Shown piece by piece: positions 37,884 through 46,677 of a DNA stretch of 64,000 nucleotides. Below the pieces are notes generated by a model. That model did not search any database and was not told where the DNA came from. It saw only the letters and a program-made list of their open reading frames with translations. Source of the stretch: Lachancea mirantina (Eukaryota; Ascomycota; Saccharomycetes; Saccharomycetales; Saccharomycetaceae); assembly GCA_900074745.1 (NCBI GenBank), contig LT598463.1:842996-906995 (forward strand), in the 5' to 3' direction. How positions within the stretch are numbered: position 1 is the first letter of the stretch; the number at the start of each line of letters is the position of its first letter. The translations under genes were made by a program, and so were the position numbers.

Positions 37884-40862
37884 TCAAAACGATTGCAGGA
37901 CATTATCCATGTCGATCGTGTCATCTAAATTGATTCCAGTTTGACTGTCCGAATCACAGACCTCTAGAGAATCGTTGAAAATGAAGCTTTGCTCAATGGA
38001 ACTGTGAGGTGTCAAAGTTGTCTGGTTAGACAGAAGAGAACTGGGCAATTGCATGATTGCCATGTAAGCTTCACTGCGATGCATCTCGTACAATAGCCAC
38101 TCTTTTCGTTTGGCCAATTGCCATGCATATTGCCAAAGTCGAGATCTGGTGCTACCTTGTAAGGGAATTGTTTCCCCTAGGGTTGTCAGCAGCGGCGCAA
38201 GTTCTTGGAATTTCTCTTCACTTTTAGCCCTACTTTGCGCCAGTTTGGCCATTTTTTCAGCTATTGTCGTTTTCCGGGCCATCACTAGAGTATTTGGTAT
38301 CATGCCCGCATCTACCAAGCAGCTATCAAATGCTGCTACAACGTTGACGGCATCAATCCATTTGTTCATCTCACTGCCGTTTGGACACTGGAAAATATAC
38401 CTTTGGTTCCCACTGTACAGCACCATAGCAGATTTATCGTCCTTAGGTGCCACTTCTGAAGAAAAGTTAACTAGACACGCCAATTGCCGCATTTCGCTAG
38501 AATTAGTGGCAAAAAGGCCATTGCAGTTCAACTTGGCTTGTACGGGAATCGATGGATCCCAATTCAGAACATAATTTGACGTGCCCGTGTCCTCGTCAGC
38601 AACCAACTCTGGATCAATCCAATCCATGTTATCGAACAGAAAGAGGCAACAGTTGGTGAGAACTCCATAGCACTTTTTCCAAATTGTTTTGTTGATGCTG
38701 CCAGCAAGAGAAAACTTGCGATTTGTCACTAATCTTGACAATTCCCCCATTTGAATAATTTTAAGAAATCTATAGTCACTTTCATGAGTGCCCTGCATGG
38801 GGATTTCGTAATTAACATCCATAAGCGAATCGATCAGATCCTTATGAAAACGCAGATAGCCTCCTTTGACCTCTTCTAAAACCGTCAAGTATTTCGACAA
38901 TCTTTGAGGCTCGGCACCCTGGTTGATCCTTTTGTCGTCATGACAGCTGAAGACGAAACTCATGTCTGCTCCAAGCACCAAAGTGTCTAGTGAAGAGTTG
39001 GCTATGTGAAAGTAAATGTCAACGTCGTCCAATTTTTGGTTGAAACTGCTAGTAGAAGCAGAGCTCGAAGCGGTACCGCTTGAGCTCAAATTGATGTAGG
39101 GTAGAATGGGTGAGCTGAAAGTTCTTGTGTGAGAGAGCGCTAGACGTTCTGGGCGTGTCAGCAATGCTTTGGAATGTATTTGACTTTTGGGCGAGTAATA
39201 AGATTTGCTCAAATCTGCTTCATCATAAACGCATTCCTCGGTGTCACACACACTGGACAATTCGGCTTGTGCAAATTCTTGGGCAGTTATATTAGCATAA
39301 AAGTACTCCAGCATTTCTTTGGGAACTAAATGGCAATCTGCCTCTTTATCCATGCGCATCAGCTCGACAAATTCTCGCTCCAGCATTTTAGTTTTATTGT
39401 TAGCATTGAACGCATCAGTGTGGAGCATAAGCAGCGAAAAGGTGACAAAATGAACCTGCTCCGAAGATTTCCAGAATCCATTAGATGCATTTTGGGCATA
39501 GTAGACTTTGCTGAATTCTTCAAGTGCTCGATCAATTTGTTGAGACTCCTTGGGCAATTCTAAGAACATCAAAAGCTTTCGCAGAGAAATATCCAAGGCT
39601 TCATTACTAAAATAGAACTCTTCAGAAAGAAACTGATTCAGACACTGCAGCTTGAATGTATCGTCATCTTGGCTCAAAATGAATAAAATAAATTTTCCGT
39701 AAGAACCTATCTTTTGCAAATAGTCTTTACAGTCGTCTGTCTGAATAGGCTCTGGTGGTGGTGGCAAGGCATCGAAACTCACCGAGTTTTTGACAAACGA
39801 GGCTCGGCTTGAGACACTTGGTGATCGCATGGCGACTAGATTGCTTATCGCATTGACGATCGAGCTGCTTCTTCTGGAGCTGGAGCCAGAAAAGCGAGGG
39901 GAAGAAGACACGCGAGCCTGCGAAGGAATTGCAAGTTGGGCTACAGACAAACTTGCATCAAATTTTTCGGAAGATGTAAATGCTTTTGGACTATTCAGTG
40001 AACTATTGGACCTTACTCTCCCCACTAGTCCCACGGTATTCGATGGTATCCGTGATTCATAATCAGTAGCACCTACAGTTCGACTGCGTCTTCTGGAGAT
40101 GGGGCTCGCCACGAGATGCGACGACGAATTTGCTTCTGATTCTTCGTAACTGATGGATTTTTGGGATAAGACGGAAGAATGCGTGAACTCATCGACGTCG
40201 GAACTCGAGCGCAGTAGGCTCCAACGACTCTGTTGCGGTTTTCGACGAACGGATGAGGCATTAGAAGAGGAAGTATTTATTCGTGTTAGACTGTTCATGC
40301 TAGTTCTTTTTTCCTGCGAAAGCTTTCGATTTCTCCTTACTGGCGTTTCTTCGAACAAGACTCCGCGCTCTGTTTCGATGTTAATTTTCGGTACAGTTTC
40401 CGGCACTGTGCTGACAAGTTCGCTATTTGTTTGACTATCGTCGTTCTCTTGATGGGTATGATTCAGTAGCAGAAGGGTCCTGTCCTTCCATTTACTTAGA
40501 TTCGAAGAGCTCGACTCACGGGACCGGCCGCGAGACGACGGAACAGAATTGATTTTGCTATCATCTGAACTGTTTAAACTGGTGCTACTCGATCTGAAAT
40601 TGATGTCGGGAAAGCTCGAAATTCTGCTTCTCAAAGTTTGAAGTTTACTTCTTCTTGGCGTTTTCAGCTCCTGCTCGTAGGGGCCTGCCGCCAATGGCGG
40701 TAAAGACTGCTCTTCTTTGATGATATTCAACGGGCCATCTCTTGTACTTCCATAGGGTTCGCTTAGACCTGTATCTGAAACACTTCTACTTTGAAGTCCT
40801 TCCGTTTTAGAATCGCCATGAAATAGCTTGGATTTTAAAAGAACCGCAATCGACTGATTCAT
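37884..40862 (-). CDS. SYT1: Sec7-domain Arf GEF Syt1
   Basis: 992 residues, shorter than S. cerevisiae Syt1 (1226). About 360 disordered Ser/Arg-rich residues precede a Sec7 domain (roughly 385-535). The glutamate-finger region reads LELPKESQQIDRALEEF and the second Sec7 motif LLMLHTDAFNANNKTKM, so both active-site parts are kept. A PH-type domain follows (about 690-870) and a helical C-terminus. In yeast Syt1 activates Arl1 at the trans-Golgi under the control of Ire1/unfolded-protein signalling. The neighbour order RDS3-SYT1 equals YPR094W-YPR095C. This is the last gene of the YPR-type block before the two tRNA genes. Confidence 0.92.
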   Translation of the reverse strand: MNQSIAVLLKSKLFHGDSKTEGLQSRSVSDTGLSEPYGSTRDGPLNIIKEEQSLPPLAAGPYEQELKTPRRSKLQTLRSRISSFPDINFRSSSTSLNSSDDSKINSVPSSRGRSRESSSSNLSKWKDRTLLLLNHTHQENDDSQTNSELVSTVPETVPKINIETERGVLFEETPVRRNRKLSQEKRTSMNSLTRINTSSSNASSVRRKPQQSRWSLLRSSSDVDEFTHSSVLSQKSISYEESEANSSSHLVASPISRRRSRTVGATDYESRIPSNTVGLVGRVRSNSSLNSPKAFTSSEKFDASLSVAQLAIPSQARVSSSPRFSGSSSRRSSSIVNAISNLVAMRSPSVSSRASFVKNSVSFDALPPPPEPIQTDDCKDYLQKIGSYGKFILFILSQDDDTFKLQCLNQFLSEEFYFSNEALDISLRKLLMFLELPKESQQIDRALEEFSKVYYAQNASNGFWKSSEQVHFVTFSLLMLHTDAFNANNKTKMLEREFVELMRMDKEADCHLVPKEMLEYFYANITAQEFAQAELSSVCDTEECVYDEADLSKSYYSPKSQIHSKALLTRPERLALSHTRTFSSPILPYINLSSSGTASSSASTSSFNQKLDDVDIYFHIANSSLDTLVLGADMSFVFSCHDDKRINQGAEPQRLSKYLTVLEEVKGGYLRFHKDLIDSLMDVNYEIPMQGTHESDYRFLKIIQMGELSRLVTNRKFSLAGSINKTIWKKCYGVLTNCCLFLFDNMDWIDPELVADEDTGTSNYVLNWDPSIPVQAKLNCNGLFATNSSEMRQLACLVNFSSEVAPKDDKSAMVLYSGNQRYIFQCPNGSEMNKWIDAVNVVAAFDSCLVDAGMIPNTLVMARKTTIAEKMAKLAQSRAKSEEKFQELAPLLTTLGETIPLQGSTRSRLWQYAWQLAKRKEWLLYEMHRSEAYMAIMQLPSSLLSNQTTLTPHSSIEQSFIFNDSLEVCDSDSQTGINLDDTIDMDNVLQSF

Positions 40863-41103
40863 TGAGGCGGCGGAGGAGGTACAAGCGTGGGGAAGAGAAA
40901 AAGAGTATCAAAAGCTTCTTCCTGCCTCCCTATTTCAATTGATACTTGGTCTTTCAATTCAAGCTCTTGGACAATTCCCTGATAAATTCAATTTGCCTAG
41001 CATGTGGTTCCGCAGTGCTCTGATTTCGACATCCACCATTCTTCCATTTTGACGGTCGTAAAGGTGTCATGATCATCGTAAATGCAAAACTTTGAAAAAA
41101 AAT

Positions 41104-41177
41104 TGATTTCGCCCAGGATCGAACTGGGGACGTTCTGCGTGTTAAGCAGATGCCATAACCAACTAGACCACGAAACC
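41104..41177 (-). tRNA. tV(AAC): tRNA-Val (AAC)
   Basis: 74 nt with a full cloverleaf: acceptor stem GGTTTCG/CGAAATC, D arm with GGTTATGG, anticodon loop TTAACAC (anticodon AAC), T arm AGTTCGATCCT with A and B boxes. The discriminator is A. A run of eight T follows on the minus strand as pol III terminator. Nearly identical to the S. cerevisiae tRNA-Val(AAC). No intron. Confidence 0.97.
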
Positions 41178-41897
41178 CTCTTATTGGAATATGAACAAAT
41201 ATTATTTTACTAGAATGGAGCCCTAAACTGTAATTTCGTAGATGTGAGTACAATGTTAGTGACGCTGCTACGGAATGCAATTGTGCTGTCAAAGGAACTA
41301 TTTGTTACTTATTCGATTCAGCGTTGATGACTGGTCAAGGTAGCTAGCTATTAAGTCACGTGCTTTGATCGTCGCAATGACTCAAAAGAGATAAATATGA
41401 GTCTGTTGTAGATTGAAGCTAGTCGATAGAGATTGTAGTTCAAAATATGGTGGTTTGAACGTACGTGCTCTAGTGACACCAGTCCTGAGAATGACTTGCG
41501 TGAGTTAGTGTCAGCAGTCACGGGGAGCGGTCCATGGGCACCATGATTCGCAAATCCTTCCTCTTTCTACGGAAACCTGATTCTGTCAGGCTTGGTTACG
41601 TCTTACGAAATGGTTCAGGTCCGCCACGAGCACTCTTAACGGTAGAATTCCTCTACTGGATTCGTTTATTCGTCCCGGGCGCCGCCATGAGATGCGCATA
41701 ATTATGCCAATTGCAGCGACAAACAGTGGACATAAAAGTGGCATCTCTCTCGATAGAAGCCGGAATTTACTCCCAAAGAGGCGAATTGAGAGCCAATTGG
41801 ATCTCTAACTATTGATTTGACCATATCTTCATCGATGTATCACACATTCAATAATGACACTTATATGGAACCAAACTACCTTTTTGATTCTATCCTT
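41178..41897. other. Intergenic between two divergent tRNA genes
   Basis: 720 bp upstream of both tRNA genes, the place where Ty-type elements usually insert. It holds TCACGTG (41356-41362) and, some 30 bp on, AGAGATAAATATGAGT, which recalls the GATATAAGTACTCA part of the LTRs near 32.6 kb. That is too little to call an LTR remnant. No coding frame. Confidence 0.5.
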
Positions 41898-41969
41898 TCC
41901 CATATAGTGTAACGGCTATCACATCACGCTTTCACCGTGGAGACCGGGGTTCGACTCCCCGTATCGGAG
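41898..41969 (+). tRNA. tE(UUC): tRNA-Glu (TTC) with an acceptor-stem mismatch
   Basis: 72 nt; the anticodon loop CTTTCAC gives TTC, and D, anticodon and T arms are intact with a canonical B box GGTTCGACTCC. A run of T (41974-41979) ends transcription. The 5' acceptor strand reads TCCCATA against 3' TATCGGA, so position 4 would be C opposed to C where G is expected (TCCGATA in S. cerevisiae). Either this copy is weakened or decaying, or there is a base error; functional status is uncertain. Confidence 0.9.
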
Positions 41970-42106
41970 CAAATTTTTTGTTTTTGCTTGCTACAACATC
42001 TCTCTAAGTGCAAGTACAGGCTTCGATTCTAACACTTTGGTATTGGATTCAACAGCTAACTATGGAATATAACAAAAATGATCAACGTCTTGACATAATC
42101 ATATGG

Positions 42107-42122
42107 TATATATATATATATA
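42107..42122. repeat. (TA)8 microsatellite downstream of PPQ1
   Basis: Sixteen bases of alternating TA followed by AAAA, about 90 bp beyond the PPQ1 stop; may act as an efficiency element for 3'-end formation, as TA-rich stretches do in yeast. Confidence 0.8.
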
Positions 42123-42213
42123 AAAAGAGAACACAAATCAAACTGATGTAGAACAGGGGGATATCAATCAGTGACAGGTTGCTGACAAATTATAGACAGA
42201 CAGCAGTGACCAA

Positions 42214-43746
42214 TCAATTCTTGCCTTTCGTACTATGAGGTTTCAATAGTTCGAAGCTGCACATCAGTCCCGTGGTAACGCTCATGACCGCACCCCAATT
42301 GCGAAATTCACCGCAGTAGTTGGGAGCAGAGAACACGGTGACAAACTTCTTTTTAGCAAAAAATTCGTAACCGTCTTCGACCACCATGTGGCCTCTGATA
42401 ACGAGATCGAAATTGAACTGAGAGCAAAAATCGAGAACGTTTTTCTTGCCAAAAGTCACTGAGACGCCACGGTCATTGACAGACCAGTCCGAAACGCTTG
42501 CGTCCGGGTCACTCCACAACAAATCTGTTAGCATACCTTCGTCCGGGACGTCTGTTGGCCTTGCGATCCGTTCAATGTCGCTCAGTCTGCGCAAATCGGG
42601 CGAAATACCTCCATGCACGCAAAAAATCTTTCCCTGAACCACGGCTGCGAACGGTAGCGTGTTGAAGACATCGACAAACATCTTCCAGCACTTGGTGGAA
42701 AGACGACGTTTACACTCGTCGTAGAAGCCGTACATCTTGGTGACATTTGCAGACTCGTGGTTGCCTCTTAGCATGAAAAATCTGTCTGGGTATTTGATCT
42801 TGTAGCACAGTAGCAACAACATGGTCTCCAAGGACTGCTTGCCACGGTCAACGTAGTCTCCGAGGAAAAGGTAACTCGTGTCCTGAGGCACGCCAGACAG
42901 TTTAAGGATCCGAAGGAGATCCGTGAACTGGCCGTGAACGTCGCCAACAACCTTGATGGGCGCCTGCAAACGCAACAACGAAGGTTGATCAAGGAAAATT
43001 TCGCGGGCACGTGCGCATATGAGTTGTACCTCCCAGGACGACAGCGGGAAGTCGCGCGAGCTGTACTGACGGGTTTCGCCGAGACGTAACAGGGTCTCGA
43101 TAACATCGTCGACGTCCACTCCGTCCGTCGACTGCCAGTCGTGCGAGTTTTTGCGCAGGATAATGGGCTGCGAGGACCTGTAATTCGGAATGCGGGGATC
43201 GGTACCGCGCTGCGCGTGCACACCGCCGCCCGAGCGACGAACGCCGGCCTTGTAGCTTTCGCCCGGCAACGGGTGCGATACGCTTGCCTCTTCTTTAATG
43301 GGTGGCAGCACGTAGGACTTCTCAAACGAGCTGTCAAACGGGAACGAGGACGACCCGTCCGACTGGTACGAAGGAGGCGTGGGCAATTGCCGCAACGACA
43401 TGGTGCTGCTGGCACTGGTGCCGCTGCTGGTGCTAGCGGTTCCACCGCTCACAAGGCTAGCGCCTGCGGCGAGTCCGCTTCCAAGGGCCTGCGCCATCGA
43501 CATGTCGATTTCAAGACCGTAGCGCTCGCCACGGCCTCTGTTCTTGGTTTGATCTATGTTCCTGGGCTCTCCAGGAGCCTCTTTGGTAATCTTGATATTC
43601 TGAGTAGGTAGAGACCTACTATCATCGGGGTCATTGGCTTCGTTACTGTTCAGTTCTTCGCCGGCGATGGTGCCGGAACTGGCATGCTGACTGGCATTCT
43701 TCGTACTCGATGTGGCATAGTTTGTCTTAGACGGGCTGTTCCCCAT
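42214..43746 (-). CDS. PPQ1: PP1-like Ser/Thr phosphatase Ppq1
   Basis: 510 residues (S. cerevisiae Ppq1 549). The catalytic half has all PPP-family metal and substrate motifs: GDVHG (268-272), GDYVDRG (296-302), RGNHE (327-331), HGG (378-380). The disordered N-terminus keeps [17 protein letters not shown] (33-49), which marks it as Ppq1 rather than Ppz1/2; the C-terminus KPHSTKGKN is also Ppq1-like. However, the protein opens MGNSPSK, a myristoylation signal like that of Ppz1. Ppq1 affects translation fidelity and mating-pathway signalling in yeast. In S. cerevisiae it is YPL179W, next to TCO89 and CTI6, both nearby here. Confidence 0.93.
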   Translation of the reverse strand: MGNSPSKTNYATSSTKNASQHASSGTIAGEELNSNEANDPDDSRSLPTQNIKITKEAPGEPRNIDQTKNRGRGERYGLEIDMSMAQALGSGLAAGASLVSGGTASTSSGTSASSTMSLRQLPTPPSYQSDGSSSFPFDSSFEKSYVLPPIKEEASVSHPLPGESYKAGVRRSGGGVHAQRGTDPRIPNYRSSQPIILRKNSHDWQSTDGVDVDDVIETLLRLGETRQYSSRDFPLSSWEVQLICARAREIFLDQPSLLRLQAPIKVVGDVHGQFTDLLRILKLSGVPQDTSYLFLGDYVDRGKQSLETMLLLLCYKIKYPDRFFMLRGNHESANVTKMYGFYDECKRRLSTKCWKMFVDVFNTLPFAAVVQGKIFCVHGGISPDLRRLSDIERIARPTDVPDEGMLTDLLWSDPDASVSDWSVNDRGVSVTFGKKNVLDFCSQFNFDLVIRGHMVVEDGYEFFAKKKFVTVFSAPNYCGEFRNWGAVMSVTTGLMCSFELLKPHSTKGKN

Positions 43747-45371
43747 GCTTTTAAGCGTTCAATCAACTCTTTAGTCGCTAACACTTGGCTAACGCTTTGT
43801 GGGACCCTTTTCAGATGGGGATGTCGACAAGATCTAAGGAGTAGATTAGATTGTTGTACAAGATGGCTTGGGGGTTTTTCACTTTTTTTTCTTTTCGTTG
43901 CATGCGATATGGGTGTTTCTGAAACTTTCTGACTAAGATACGTATAAAATGCGCTTCAAAAAGGACTGAAATGTGTACCTCTGTACGAATACTCATATGA
44001 GTACATCGTCATGTACGTACTACCTTCCTCTTGTAACCCCCCAAGCCATTTTACGACGGTTAGGATATGGTTATCTATCTATATTACCGGGATATGACTA
44101 GAAATCACTGAAAGTGGCCGGGTAAACCACTTCAAGCTCTGTTATGTCTACTACAGGGAGGAACGAGAGGAATCCATGTCGCTTCATACGTAAGTGAGTA
44201 CTCAGCAGGTAACGTCAGTTCCAACTATGGAGCACGTCGTCTATCCATACGCAGGTTTAAGCCGGCCATCGAATGCCCGTAACTTAATGCCTATAAGATC
44301 ATAGACATATAATGTCGTGAGTATGTGTGTAACCCAAGAGAGATTTGCTTATCTGTATATGATTGTATGTATTTTCACCTACGACATGGACTTGACCAGT
44401 GAGTAACTCGGGAAACGGACTCTACATGACGGCCCATATACGGTGAGTAACGGCTAATCTAAAGCACTCGCTCGGCATAAAAAAACGCGAATCGAATGGG
44501 TGTTTGCGTTGTAGTGATAATAATCATGTCAAGTTCCGTACAAAGATATATACCCATGAGTATTCGTATCAAGTGGTTACTGGCAGACCAGATGTAAATG
44601 CATGGGTTCTGCTGTCACTCCAGCCACACATCAGAATCCCCTATTTAGCTCGTAGTACCGAAATTTCAATTAAATGTTTTTGAAGGCTCAGACGACATTC
44701 ATAAAAAATAGCCAGGGTGAAATCTGCCGAGGGTAGCTCTTGTGACCGTCTTAAAGTTGTCTTACTATGCACAGACAATACTAACAATACGTTCAATATG
44801 AAGACGACAAGGACAACCTTATCTGGCGCAATGTGCGATGTATCCGGCTCCTAACTCACTATCACGCTCATCACTGTAGCAGCTCCAGGTCGTTTTGAAC
44901 GGGGAGCAGCGCTGTAGTCACGTGACGTGATTTCTTACTTTATCTACTTCGTGTAGTTTTTCCTGCGTAGCCAGCGCTTGACGTCTACGAGTTGGTTTCC
45001 TTTGCGTAGATCCGCTGCGTGGGTGTCACATCCACTCCAGCATCTTGGGGCCATCTCTCCTTTCGTCTTCACACCGTCATACACGACTGACCCATAAGTG
45101 GCTCAATTTCCGCCGGGGAAGTGGCTACAAGAAGAGCATCGACGCGCATATACATACGGCTACTTTACGTCTGCCAATCGTGCCTTTTCTGCAGTAATCG
45201 CTCTGTTTCTTCTTAAGCTCATCGCTTTTAATTGATTTTCACCTGTATTTCATATAAACTCGAAAACCTAAACATCTAGGAATTAAGATAAGATCCTTTG
45301 AGAACCACGGGGTCGCGGTTTATGGTGAGTGCAAGGACAATATAGCGCGTTCTCGTAGTAAAATCAATAAG
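43747..45371. promoter_or_regulatory. 1.6 kb divergent upstream region of PPQ1 and CTI6
   Basis: No gene is apparent. Landmarks: 14-bp palindrome TACTCATATGAGTA (43990-44003); TGAGTACTCA near 44208; compound site TCACGTGACGTGA (44918-44930), the same core as at 13567 upstream of the 158-residue gene. Two GTGAGTAAC copies lie near 44398 and 44442. A GTATGT (44321) and TACTAAC (44779-44785) look like intron signals but are not joined to any coding exon. Confidence 0.5.
45322..45345 (+). promoter_or_regulatory. Short upstream ORF before CTI6
   Basis: ATG followed by six sense codons and TAG, ending 26 nt before the CTI6 ATG. If the CTI6 leader is longer than about 50 nt, this uORF would be met first and could dampen translation. 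Confidence 0.45.
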
Positions 45372-46595
45372 ATGGCCAGAGCGCAAACTCCTGTGAAGGT
45401 AGAGCCACCGACAAACGTTGAAGAAGCGGTAGAACATGAAGCAGAAGACGAGGGCGAAACTCGGTGTCTCTGCGGCGAAATCGACCCTCCTGACGATTCA
45501 GGACTGTATATTCAATGCGAACAATGCAGTGTATGGCAGCATGGTTTTTGTGTCGGCATTACTGAGGGAGAAGACAGTGCTCCCGACAAGTACTGGTGCG
45601 AACAGTGCAAACCCGAATTGCACAGTCTTTATACAACCGATATGGGCCAACGGAGGTCCATGTACAAGCCAGTCCAGCAACACAAGCGTCAAAGTAGACA
45701 TTCGCGTCGCGAGGAAGGATCTCAACCGGAATCGAACGCGGAAGACACCGGAGACCCGTCTTCGCAAACTGGAGCCCCTGGAGCTGTAGTCATTGCAGCA
45801 ACAACAGAGAGCTTGGCATCGCCCGTCAAGCCGATTCCAGAAAACAAGACCCATAAACGTCAGCGACAGGGCAGGAAACGGAATGGACAGGATGTTAAAC
45901 CCGAACCCGAAGAGGACCGACGCGCGCTCGACAGACGACGCGCAACGTCGTATGCGCGTGAAGAAAAGCAATATCAACTTATGCTTGAAAAAGCTCTCAA
46001 AGAGAGTCGAAGAACGTCTCAGCAGGACGACATCGTCTCAGAGCTCATACCCGAAGAGTCTCTGGAAGAACCAGGGACAGAAGATACAATACAAGATGTG
46101 CAGAAAAGACGGCCCAAGATGGCAACCGCTACCCACACGGCATCCGCGTCGTCCTCCGAAGAAGATTCTCGACGCAAAGGCCGGAGAGGACCTCACAGAG
46201 GCAAAGCTAGAAGCTCGTCGCAGGCGACTTCAGCAGACGCAGCGCGTGCATCAGAAATTGGCATTAACAAATCTATAAAGCCACGCATCCCATCCCAAAG
46301 AACAACTATGAAGGAAATGCGAAGGCGTGTGAGTGCCATCTTAGAGTTCATCTCCAGAACTCAACTCGAGCTTTCTCAGGAACAACTTGAAAAAACCCAG
46401 CTCTTAGAATTCGTCGACAACGCGGAATTTGTCAAGCGCGTTGACAACATCTACGACAAATGTGACGACAGTTTGAAATTCATGGACGATCTCACCAGAA
46501 AGCTCTTGTTTTGGGAAAAAAGGTATTCAACAGAAATGATAGCATTAGGCCAAAATGATTTTAGTGCGCAAGTTCTCTCGGAGACAGGCGAATGA
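45372..46595 (+). CDS. CTI6: PHD-finger protein Cti6 (Rpd3L complex)
   Basis: 407 residues (S. cerevisiae Cti6 506). A single PHD finger spans residues 30-80: C32, C34, C49, C52, H57, C60, C76, C79, with the aromatic W55 expected for binding methylated H3K4. The middle is disordered and highly charged; the C-terminal 100 residues (KEMRRRVSAILEFISRTQLELSQEQLEKTQLLEFVD) form the helical Rpd3L/Sin3-association part. Cti6 connects the Rpd3L deacetylase to Cyc8-Tup1 and SAGA at iron- and other regulated promoters. Convergent with VPS45 (82 bp between stops). Confidence 0.93.
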   Translation: MARAQTPVKVEPPTNVEEAVEHEAEDEGETRCLCGEIDPPDDSGLYIQCEQCSVWQHGFCVGITEGEDSAPDKYWCEQCKPELHSLYTTDMGQRRSMYKPVQQHKRQSRHSRREEGSQPESNAEDTGDPSSQTGAPGAVVIAATTESLASPVKPIPENKTHKRQRQGRKRNGQDVKPEPEEDRRALDRRRATSYAREEKQYQLMLEKALKESRRTSQQDDIVSELIPEESLEEPGTEDTIQDVQKRRPKMATATHTASASSSEEDSRRKGRRGPHRGKARSSSQATSADAARASEIGINKSIKPRIPSQRTTMKEMRRRVSAILEFISRTQLELSQEQLEKTQLLEFVDNAEFVKRVDNIYDKCDDSLKFMDDLTRKLLFWEKRYSTEMIALGQNDFSAQVLSETGE

Positions 46596-46677
46596 TATTG
46601 TACATGTGTGTGCTAACTTAAATAGGCAAAAATTGCATGTGAGTGGTCTCCTGTACCCAAGAACCTTGAATGAAAAA

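Noticed and set aside
40954-41292. 112-codon minus-strand frame near SYT1
   Set aside because: It reads straight through the tRNA-Val gene on the same strand.
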